Assembly (NCBI GenBank): GCA_917880885.1
Contig: OU862910.1
Location: forward strand, 17,806,710-17,870,709
DNA length: 64,000 bases
DNA from: Limnephilus marmoratus
Lineage: Eukaryota; Arthropoda; Insecta; Trichoptera; Limnephilidae
Direction of reading: 5' to 3'
Every line of letters begins with the position of its first letter. Position 1 is the stretch's first letter. Positions 56,225 to 64,000 of this stretch are shown piece by piece. The position numbers and the translations under genes were made by a program. The notes under the pieces are model-generated. The model did not search any database. It had not been told where the DNA came from and saw nothing but the letters and a program-made list of their open reading frames with translations.

Positions 56225-56738
56225 GTAACTACAATTCACCATGTCATCAACCGACAACACCAGGTAGCGACAAATTTGAGTGAGAGATTGCACCAATCGC
56301 TTCAATTTGTGATTGAGGGAGTGTTCACACACAGCTTTAATATGCGTGGCTTGGCGCATCTCGGGAAATCGCTCGCTGTACATTCCCAATTAGAATTTAT
56401 GGCGAGCGACATGCCGAAATACGTCAAGCCACACATATTATAGCTGTGTGTGAACACGCTCCAAGGCTGTTAACAAAACACGAAGCAATGCTTTGAATAC
56501 TCGTTTATTTGCACATTGTGCGACGAAAATGATGAAGACTTTCCAACGATTGCCCTTACATACTGAAGTATGCTGGTTGTCGAAAGGTGCACGTTTAACC
56601 AGATTTTACACACTTTTTGAATCAGTTTTAGAGTTTCTGGAAAGTAAAAATCCAGATTTAAAAGAAAACCTGATCAAATTGAAAGCAGACATCGCGTATT
56701 TGACAGATTCTCAATATTGTGTTTATCCCCCTTTTTAA
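56225..56738 (+). pseudogene. hAT transposase relic (ZBED/FAM200-like), split by a MITE
   Basis: The first block (56228-56314) reads H-V-I-N-R-Q-H-Q-V-A-T-N-L-S-E-R-L-H-Q-S; after the MITE at 56318-56462 the same frame resumes with K-A-V-N-K-T-R-S-N-A-L-N-T-R-L-F and then L-H-T-E-V-C-W-L-S-K-G and F-L-E-S-K-N-P-D-L-K-E-N-L. These are hallmarks of the hAT transposases related to vertebrate ZBED5/FAM200-type genes (C-x-x-H-R ... N-x-R-L-F ... H-T-E-V-R-W-L-S-x-G). A TGA precedes the first block, and the dimerisation domain is missing after 56738. Dead. Confidence 0.75.
56318..56462. mobile_element. Palindromic MITE inside the hAT relic
   Basis: Ends GGAGTGTTCACACACAGCT and, inverted, GGAGCGTGTTCACACACAGC; arms of about 58 bp at roughly 80% identity. 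Its removal brings the two hAT blocks back into one frame with only a gag/aag codon of flank, suggesting a 3-bp duplication. Confidence 0.7.
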
Positions 56739-56739
56739 A

Positions 56740-57520
56740 AACAGACGTTACAAAAGCTTTTTTCCAAATAGTGTGAAATTACGTTTTCTTTGAGATAATG
56801 TGTGAATAGCAATGTCACCGAGATAATAAGTTGTTCAGCACAATTAAAAATAAAAGTTGAATGTAATTTATCACAACCAGCACCTTTTTGTGTTGTCATT
56901 TTGCAGATATTTTAATACTTACTAAATATGTATTAATGTTAATAGAATAAAAATTTATTGAACTCGTATTATTATTATTGACATTATTGGTGAGAATGTA
57001 TTTAGTTTGAGAAAGGACAAAAACAGATTGAAAATAAACATTAAAAAGATTGTTGCCCATCACTTAAAAAATGGTTTCCACCGAACATGTTATTAGGTAT
57101 ATCAGAGGAAGATTATTTCGATTTCACGAAAGTCAAAAAATATTTCACATTATTCTTTGTGTTTAACTCGGCATTATTTATATACATAGGTTGAAAGTAA
57201 CATTATGTGTTCACAGGAATAAGTTTGAGTAATATCATACCATAGTCATATGAAAAAATTTTATATTACGTATTGCCAAAAATGTGTTAGACCGTAATCT
57301 CTAAAATACATTATTATGAAACTAAACAAAACTCATGATAAAAAATATCAACCCCATCACTATTGTTGTATTTATAAACTAGTCTTAACATCACTATTAT
57401 CGAAAACGATGATTCCCTCCCCCCGACCATGCACTCCTTGCCTCGACATGTAAAACGTGCGAACGAGACAACTGCAGTAAACTATCTAATTTACCTACAG
57501 AAATCGCTCGGAGAACGGTT
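56740..57520. other. Unassigned interior of the Harbinger element
   Basis: AT-rich, no motif recognised. Confidence 0.35.
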
Positions 57521-57522
57521 TA

Positions 57523-57836
57523 GGGAGAAAACACTTTTCTACACTGAAACTTTCACGAAATTGTAATTTGAAAACGGTAATATGTTCTCAAAAGAAGAAG
57601 CTATGTCGGTATGTTTTTATAATTTTGTAATTCTTTAGAAGAATTGAATTAACAGCACTTTTTTCTTAAATAATATTTTCCGATAAATTATGCAAGTTTG
57701 ACAGTGAATGTTTACGTTAATACGAAACACATCGAAAAAGTGAAAACATACCGACATAGCTTGTACTTTCTAGAAGGCGATTTAAAAAAATATATGAATT
57801 TCGTGTAACTTTCGATGTAGAAAAGTGTTTTTTCCC
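57523..57836. mobile_element. TIR element inside the Harbinger element
   Basis: Ends GGGAGAAAACACTTTTCTAC and, inverted, GGGAAAAAACACTTTTCTAC; a second inverted pair agctatgtcggtatgtttt (57599 and about 57747-57765) lies inside. No clear target duplication. Confidence 0.6.
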
Positions 57837-58147
57837 GGGCGTCCTTTTTGTATGGGCCGAAAAGCGAAGTCTATCATCTTAACGCTCTGCCTAACGCCGA
57901 AGCCGTTCAAACAGAAAGTATGCGACGTGACGTTAAATAACGTCGTGGCGTGAATCACGCTCTCTGTTTGACCAGGCCTTTACAGTTGTTATTTTGACAG
58001 TGTAATTACTTATATTTTGAATGAATGTCTTTTTCATGACAATTTTTTTTTTCTTTAGTTTGTGGACCAATCCGAAATTAATATTAGACATATTACTAGT
58101 TAACTAAAATTCTTAAAACATATTATAATACAGTATGATGAATGATA

Positions 58148-58465
58148 GGATTCCACTGGCAGAGTGGTAAGAGCTTTGACTCCAGACCAGCGACGCTCCT
58201 TACTTTTAAGTGGGCTGGATTATCTACTAAGATTAAAAAATACGACTTTATTGATGCTGTTATGGCTGCAAACAATTATCACGTATTTTCAAAATTTAAA
58301 ACTTTTAACTAAGCTTTTCAGAATTGAGCCTAACCGAAAAATCTTCATACAAAAAATCATACATTTTAATCAAACTCTAGTAAAAAAATAAATTAAAAGT
58401 CAGAAGCCGCTAAAGTTGCAGACTGTTTGAACTCGGAGGTCGCGGGTTCAAAACACGGCAAATAA
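58148..58465 (+). repeat. Split tRNA-like head
   Basis: An A-box half (ccactggcagagtggtaaga, 58153-58172) and a B-box half (ggtcgcgggttcaaaaca, 58438-58455) are separated by about 240 bp of AT-rich insertion. tttgactc/tttgaactc at the junctions may be the target duplication. Part of the insert (aagattaaaaaatacgactt) recurs at 58951. Confidence 0.45.
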
Positions 58466-58488
58466 AAATATGGCGTGCTGTATCCTTT

Positions 58489-58790
58489 TTTTTACGTGAG
58501 CTCCACACAGGAGACCCTGAGGAAAATAATTTCCCTCAGGGCCTATGTCACCTTTGGGGATTCTGTGTGGAGGAATTTTTAAGGAAAGGAAGGAGAGGAG
58601 AGTTCTGGGAATAAAAGAGATTTAAGGGGTGGGTAGGAATCTGGGGCTCAGTGTGTCCCGTTCATCCGCTTCTAAGACCTAGACAAACCTCAGCCCATAA
58701 ACCCGGGCATCCCTGCTAAATCACCAAACGTAGCGAACCACTTGGGGTGACCTATGCAGAGGTGTTGGTTATCCAATAAAGGTTCCCGGG
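58489..58790 (-). mobile_element. Retroposon family C copy with tail
   Basis: T-run 58489-58496 (A tail on the minus strand), then ccctgaggaaaataatttcc. Internal deletion compared with 20567-21006; ends at gttcccggggc. Confidence 0.65.
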
Positions 58791-58917
58791 GCTTGAAATG
58801 GCTTTAGCTTTGTACGGTAGACAAATCTAATGCTTGTGCTTCCAAAACCTCCTCCCCATATCGCATTATTCTAAACCTCACAATATTCAACAATTATTAT
58901 AAAAGTTACCAGTTCAC

Positions 58918-59147
58918 AGTGGCGGTTCTTTGAGTGTGATGGAAACCTAAGATTGAAAAGTACGACATTATTGATGTTGTTTAGAGAACAATGTTTTTTT
59001 TCGTTCATTCTGTTTTTTCTTCGAAAAAAAAGTTTTTTCGTTCTGTTTTTGTCGTTCTTGTATCATTTTTGGATACAACGACATCGATAATGACGTACTA
59101 TTGATATTAGCACTTTAGAACACTCAAGTCACAGGTCGCCACTGGCG
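58918..59147. mobile_element. Probable small MITE
   Basis: Left end cagtggcggttctttgagtg; right inverted cagtggcgacctgtgacttgag. Length about 230 bp. No 8-bp duplication confirmed. Confidence 0.4.
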
Positions 59148-59149
59148 TT

Positions 59150-61068
59150 ACCAAACCCCAATAAATACAGATTTAAGTACGTAAAAATCAATCATTATCG
59201 TAGTTTTCAAACTAAAAACATAAAGAATTTGAATGTTATTTCTAAGAAATAACTAATATTACGACGTTTATGTCCATCAAATTGTACAAATAGGTACCTA
59301 TCAAGCTTTTTTTAAAAATCGAATTGAAAATAGCTTTCGCAAAAGCCAAAGATTGCACTGATATAAATAATATTCAGTCATCTAGAATAGGTACACCTGC
59401 TACAAGTCAAACAAGAAAAAAGTTCATCTTTACCTTTGACTGCAGCGGTAGGGGGAAGACAATCCAACCACTTGAGTAAACTTTCAAAGTTTGTTCAGTC
59501 ACAAAAGCTCCTGCGAGGCGAGACTTTCAAAGTGAAAATTGTTAAATGAAAGTCACCCCCGAAACCTCCGGGATACAAAACTGATTCCGGGAAACAAAAT
59601 CAATTGATACAAGCTGATTTCCCAGATGACCGACCGAACTTGGTACAAACAACAAAAGAATTACTACACTATTATTGGTCACTCAAACTTTTTCAAAACA
59701 CTGGAGAAGCGGAATTGTATTTACGACAACAATGTTTTTAATTGTCGGGTATGTTGGCGTGCGTAACGCAGCAATGCGAGAGTTTTTGCCAGGTAAAAAG
59801 TTAGATCCAACAAGTGTCAAAACCTTTATTGTGAACACGAGACGCGTTATATGCGAGAACCGTACGAAAAGACCGACTGCCGGACGAACACTGTTTGCCG
59901 TTTGCCGCTTACCACCTGCGCCGGTCCCAGCCTCCCAGCAGCCCCCCGCAGTCAAGACAACCTGCTAGGCCTTTAACTCGTCCAAGCCGGCACTGCCATC
60001 TAGCGGCAAAAGTGTAAAATAAAACGAACGGTTAAAGTTTGTGGAAATGGATAAATTGAACCCTTCTGAAGCGTTTGGTTATGACTAGTGTCGATAGATG
60101 GACATCAGAGCGAGGGATCTAAAAATTCGCAGGGGAAGTTGTGGCGGTTCGTTGAGAATAATAATTTACTGATTTTATTTCTTTCCACATTCTTCATTTA
60201 ATATCAAAAAGGAGCTACGCTATTTCTTGGGCCCGTTTTGTCAAATTTTATTATTTAGGGTTATTTTTCTCTTTCAAAAATATTAATGTGTTGACTAATT
60301 ACTCAGATAAGTCATTCTGTTACTTCCGTGGTTTCCCGAAACACTTTGTTAATATAAAAAAAAAAATTATTTAACAGCATTAATGTTTTTTTATTTCATA
60401 AATTTTTTTATTAGTTACAGATATTTGTTTTTTTTTGGCTATCACACTGGGCTCATGCCCGTGTTATGGTAGTCGTATATTTAATATTTATTTAAATTAA
60501 TATAAATACTATTTTATTAAAACAGATTAAATTATTAACAGTTTTTAAATTATTATCGGTTATCAATTTGTTGATAAAAACTGTGGCAATATGATAAGAA
60601 ATTTATCATCTTGGGAATTTTTTAAAATATCTTTAGCACCAAATTTAGTATTTTTTTAGGTTCTTATCGCATTCAGCGTGTTTTTTTTAAATATTTATTT
60701 AAAGTCATAGGTACTTAAAATAATTAATAATCTGCTCTTTCTTGGACGAGGCGTGTTAAAAATATTAATTTTAGGGAAAAACGCTTTTTGCATATTATGC
60801 TAAAAAATGTTAAGATGAATTCTTAATTTCGTTAAAATTAGGCGATATGAATATAGATTTAGTCAAAAACATTTATTATGTAATTAATGTGTAATAATAA
60901 CTGTTTAAATTTATTACAAAACTATTTATTCGTGTTCATATTACGAATATATGGGAGTACACACATAATTCATATTAACATCTTAAAGCATAACTTACAA
61001 AAAGTGTTTTTCCTAAAACAATAAAACTCGCGCCGTCTATGAATGAGCATTTTAGTATCACCTTAATT
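59150..61068. other. Mostly unassigned; GC-richer patch at 59730-60010
   Basis: From 59732 a 78-codon plus-strand frame (M-F-L-I-V-G-Y-V-G-V ... P-A-P-V-P-A-S-Q-Q-P-P) lies in unusually GC-rich sequence, with a short hydrophobic start. No homology recognised and no splice framing seen. The rest is AT-rich. Confidence 0.3.
59991..60008 (-). promoter_or_regulatory. CTCF-like motif
   Basis: Minus strand TGCCGCTAGATGGCAGTG matches the CTCF core (CC-x-C/G-Y-AG-R-K-GGC-R) at 12 of 13 positions. Single site; binding is inferred, and similar sequences may be part of repeats. Confidence 0.35.
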
Positions 61069-61069
61069 T

Positions 61070-61395
61070 ATAATTTGGGAGGAGGGAATGTGTACGCCGC
61101 CCCGAGAAACATTCATTGGATAACCAACACCTCTCCCATAGGTCACACCAAGTGGTTCGCTACGTTTGGTGACTTAGCAGGGGTACCCGGGTTCTTAGGG
61201 TGAGGTTTGTCTAGCTTTTGGCGGCGGAAGACCTGGACACACTGAACCCCTGATTACTAACAATCCCTCATACATTTTTCCTTCCCAGAACTCCCTCTCC
61301 TTCCTTTCCTTAAAACAACCCTCCACACAGCGTCCCCAAAGATGACATAGGCTCTGAGGGTAAATATATATCCCTCAGGGCCTTCTGTGTGGAGG
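61070..61395 (+). mobile_element. Retroposon family C copy with tail
   Basis: Begins aatttgggagg, includes aaccaacacctctcccatagg and gacttagcaggggtaccc, and ends gccttctgtgtggaggtaat plus an A run at 61401-61408. The middle third is deleted. Confidence 0.7.
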
Positions 61396-61409
61396 TAATT
61401 TAAAAAAAA

Positions 61410-62600
61410 ATGTCAATGTATTTCAATCCTGCGGAGGTACCCTAAATAATAAAATTGTATATATATTTAGCATTTAACTATTTTTTTTATTTATAAATGC
61501 AGGGTATAATAGTGTTAAATCATTTTTTTATAAATGACTACAATTTTGAAAATATCTGTTTGCATTGCAAGATCTATGAGACCACCGCCGCTACCATTGT
61601 AAGAAATTAGATATCACAGAATGAATTTATAAAAAAATGGATAAATTATGTTGCCATTTTAGGCATATTATGCTTAAATGTTTTCCTTTTTAAAATGTAA
61701 ATCTTCACCAGTTACAAAACCTGCTACGTAACATTTGAAGAAACTCCGTTTATTCAAAGTCTCATCTTTGAAATATGGGTAGGTAGGTGGTAATATTAAT
61801 AAATCTAAGAATGATCACCCAATACTTTGCATTTACATGACGTAAAACGAAAAAAAATGCTCATTATAAATAAAATTTTACATGATGTACCTACGTAAAA
61901 TTGTTCTTTGAAAATTTGGTTGGAGATATATAAATAAAATGTCATAGAATGAATAAGATATCAAATTATTCGTAAAAATCTTAATAGGTTAATAAATTAA
62001 TGTCCCAGATAAGTCCATGGAGGTTAAACACGTAAATAAATAAATTTAAATGTAACCACCGTTCTAAAGAACATTTATTGAATTTTACTAATGTTATTCT
62101 TGCGTTCGTCTTTTTGAAGTGCCATCTCCTGTCTGAAGTTGGGTAACACAAGGAAAATATTTAAACGGCATGCTGAAGCTCGTAACATCTCTCTCCTGGA
62201 ACTGGCACATTGGATTCATAACACATTTAAAAAAAAATAAGGCACACAACGCACAGAGGGTTGAAATACAAAAATACACAAGAATAAATACTAGCCTTTC
62301 ACAACAACACTCCAACAACAATATGTAAGAATAAAACATAAAATAAAGTAGTTTATTATGCTGAAATGCTTTCGACTTTCCTCTTGGGATTTCCATCGAT
62401 TTCCATGCGCCATCATTTCATCCGATTTCAGAGAAATGCGTAAATGTGCGTGAGAGTCACCGAAAGATTTGATAGAACGCATTATCGTCGACAACAAGCC
62501 TATATGTCGAATTTCAGATCGCTCGGATGTCGGGAAGTTGGTTAATCTTCACTTCCAAGATTTGTCTTCTTTCATTAGAAAACAAAATCTCAATTCAAAT
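61410..62600. other. Unassigned AT-rich DNA
   Basis: A 100-codon minus-strand frame (62094-62396) has no domain. No repeat pair recognised. Confidence 0.35.
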
Positions 62601-62640
62601 AGATGTAACAATTATTATAAATTATAAGTAATAATTATTA

Positions 62641-62758
62641 CAATAAAAAACACATAAATTTGTTTCAGACCACTTTTATTTTTAAAACACTCTACCGGTT
62701 TCAGAAGCACCCTTCCTTCGTCAGGAGAATAGTGCTTTAATAGTGCTTTTTACAAATA
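62641..62758 (-). mobile_element. 118-bp retroposon with hammerhead motif and 12-bp TSD
   Basis: Flanked by taataattatta on both sides, the right copy continuing into the fold-back arm. On the minus strand it runs from atatttgtaaaaagcac through the hammerhead motif to aaataaaagtggtctgaaac. A 12-bp duplication points to retrotransposition. Size and hammerhead suggest a Penelope-like end fragment or a small non-coding retroposon. Confidence 0.6.
62690..62727 (-). ncRNA. Hammerhead-like motif 7 (best intact copy)
   Basis: Helix I strands CTC and GAG; core CTGACGA (62724-62718); stem GGAAG pairing with CTTCT over loop GGTG; GAA (62702-62700); self-complementary ACCGGT (62699-62694); A as cleavage nucleotide (GUA triplet). 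No core base departs from the hammerhead consensus. Helix III is too short for a stable monomer, so a dimer would be expected. Confidence 0.65.
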
Positions 62759-62821
62759 TGTAATAATTATTAGCCTGAAACACTCATCTACATTGAAAAA
62801 ATCTCCCGAGAAAAGATACAT

Positions 62822-62892
62822 GTCGCCGACGGGACTCGAACCCGCGTCCTTCTGATTTCCGGTCAAATGCTCTAACACTGAGCTACTTTGGC
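62822..62892 (-). tRNA. tRNA-like sequence (GGA loop) in fold-back, copy 2
   Basis: 71 nt. D arm GCTCAGTGTTAGAGC is well formed here, anticodon stem TTTGA with TCAGA, loop CCGGAAA (GGA; C at position 33), T arm GCGGG-TTCGAGT-CCCGT, acceptor weak. Compared with 37081-37155, substitutions are scattered and both lack U33. Confidence 0.45.
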
Positions 62893-63021
62893 TTATCTCC
62901 TACCCGCCAAATAATTCAATAAATACTAGTGTTTCTTTCAACAATTACTGCTTATTACATTTTTCCAAATTAAGTCTACATTTTTTGATGAAATACTTAA
63001 TACTAAGTCGTCAAATATTAA

Positions 63022-63297
63022 TTATTATTTTTAATTGAAAAACTAATGTTTAAAGCAAGATTTTTATGCACAGCATAAAGGGTAACAATTATTATAAGTA
63101 ATAATTATTAGCCTGAAACACTCATCTACATTGAAAAATTTTCCCGAGAAAAGATACATGCCGCCGACGGGACTCGAACCCGCGTTCCGTCGTCGCGAGT
63201 GTTTCAGGCTAATAATTATTGCTTATAATAATTGTTACCCTTTGGGTCATGCATAAAAATCTTGTCTTAAACATTAGTTTATCAATTAAAAATAATG
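63022..63297. mobile_element. tRNA-bearing fold-back element, copy 3 (arms complete)
   Basis: Both arms of about 100 bp are present and inverse: taattga.aaactaatgttta, caagatttttatgca, gggtaacaattattataag, ttattagcctgaaacactc. Only the 3' third of the tRNA-like segment (63160-63189) is left in the middle, followed directly by the right arm. Confidence 0.75.
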
Positions 63298-63309
63298 ATA
63301 AATAGATGT

Positions 63310-63830
63310 ATTTAAAAAACTATTATGAATTATTGAACCTTCGACCTAAATAATATAATCACCATTAGGTGCCTACTTTTTGTAGTTGAAGTGGTTCGTT
63401 CCCATGGGAATAGGCAGAAGCCATCGAATGGATCCAGAAGCAGACGCCACAATATGGTTTTTGAAGAGGGGCACTTGAGAAGATAATAGAACTGATTTAA
63501 AATAATACTACTAACTGTTACTGCTCACGTGGTATCAGAGTTAAATAGAACCACGAACATTTCTGTTAATGATAAAAGGCATATCAGAGTTACCGGAAGA
63601 CGCTTCACTTGTATTTTGAAATCTCTGCAGTAGGTTAATATTAATAGTTTATTCCAGAATGTATACAGGGGTAGTGCAATAGTACGATTGGTAAGAGATA
63701 TCCCGACCGACGATTGATGAATTTTAGCCGGACAGATTTGAATTATTGTCGTTCGTTATGCAAAATTATTGGCTTATTTAATTAACACATTGAACTAATG
63801 AAACTTTTAGAAATGAAAGAAGTCGTATAT
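63310..63830. other. Unassigned; possible LINE tail
   Basis: On the minus strand, ctgcctattcccatggga (63392-63409) resembles the LINE/SINE-B tail motif. Nothing else recognised. Confidence 0.3.
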
Positions 63831-63874
63831 GCGATTCGTAGACATAAATAATGCATCTAAGACCGTAAGGATCG

Positions 63875-64000
63875 ACCAAGATCTCGGTCTCTGTCTCTGT
63901 CTCGACATTCTCGGCTACAAATTTTACCGAGAACTCTGTCTCGGTTCTCGGCGAAAAATCGCCGAGATTCTGGGCCATAACCGAGACCGTTGTAAATAGG
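63875..64000. repeat. tctcggt-rich degenerate repeat, cut by the window edge
   Basis: Repeated ctcggt/ctgtct units and a perfect 8-bp stem (CTCGGCGA, four A, TCGCCGAG, 63947-63966). Probably the edge of a repeat element that extends beyond the window. Confidence 0.45.

Larger units (their letters stand above)
53317..57979. mobile_element. PIF/Harbinger-type element, 4663 bp, with nested relics
   Basis: 32 bp of perfect TIR starting AGGCCTGGTCAAACAGAGAG, flanked by TTA at 53314-53316 and 57980-57982. Subterminal gtcaaacag and taacgc.gcgtta motifs recur. The 3-bp TTA duplication and a HARBI1-like relic inside (54160-54557) agree on PIF/Harbinger. The catalytic domain of the transposase is absent. 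Contents: SINE B, LINE tail, HARBI1 relic, small TIR element, LINE 3' end, hairpin, hAT relic with its own MITE, and another TIR element. Confidence 0.8.
62607..62900. mobile_element. tRNA-bearing fold-back element, copy 2 (partial, interrupted)
   Basis: Starts gtaacaattattataa; interrupted at 62641-62758 by a hammerhead retroposon, then continues with agcctgaaacactcatctac, the cccgagaaaaga block and the tRNA-like segment. The right arm is missing after ttatctcctaccc. Confidence 0.7.

Overview
This is AT-rich eukaryotic DNA, most likely from an insect and probably a moth or butterfly. The evidence is a (TTAGG)n insect telomere-type array, tRNA-headed SINEs, a SINE ending in a CTGCCTACCCC segment plus GTTA repeats (which I associate from memory with lepidopteran repeats), many short TIR elements, and a 72-bp GT-AG intron. 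There is no bacterial organisation. No complete host gene is visible. The only host-gene signals are a candidate first coding exon on the minus strand (3242-3421) and a candidate NRF1/TISU-like promoter with a short first exon on the plus strand (13039-13121). Everything else I can identify is transposon-derived.

Layout. 0-17 kb: TIR elements at 3614, 7172, 9428, 14192 and 15365, a piggyBac-like element with a poly-A retroposon inside it (11609-12719), and a full SINE (13674). 17-20 kb: a cluster of three related elements with GGT-starting termini and 9-bp target duplications. One has become a fold-back whose arms are mirrored minisatellites, with (TTAGG)12 in its middle. 24-27 kb: a TTAA-flanked element and a 476-codon open 3' part of a retrotransposon with a restriction-like endonuclease. 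29-34 kb: degenerate RT, 440-bp retroposons, a second TTAA element. 36-40 kb: a fold-back element carrying a tRNA-like gene, and a hAT-type element inside a SINE. 41-43.7 kb: an apparently intact Tc1 element (41905-43622, 344-residue transposase, DD34E) sitting inside a LINE reverse-transcriptase frame. 49-53 kb: third TTAA element and several SINEs. 53.3-58 kb: a 4.66-kb PIF/Harbinger-type element with intact 32-bp TIRs, filled with relics (HARBI1-like, hAT/ZBED-like, LINE tails, small TIR elements). 58-64 kb: more retroposons and two more copies of the tRNA-bearing fold-back.

Two patterns cut across the window. First, seven or eight loci carry a compact hammerhead-ribozyme-like fold (CTGANGA, a stem of varying sequence, GAA, a tiny self-complementary helix III, then UH). 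Their stems differ in sequence but keep pairing, as expected for Penelope-like or retrozyme-type minimal type I hammerheads. Second, nesting is deep enough to order many insertions in time (for example LINE then Tc1; Harbinger, hAT relic, small TIR element; SINE then hAT; tRNA fold-back then hammerhead retroposon). The only gene here likely to make a complete protein is the Tc1 transposase.
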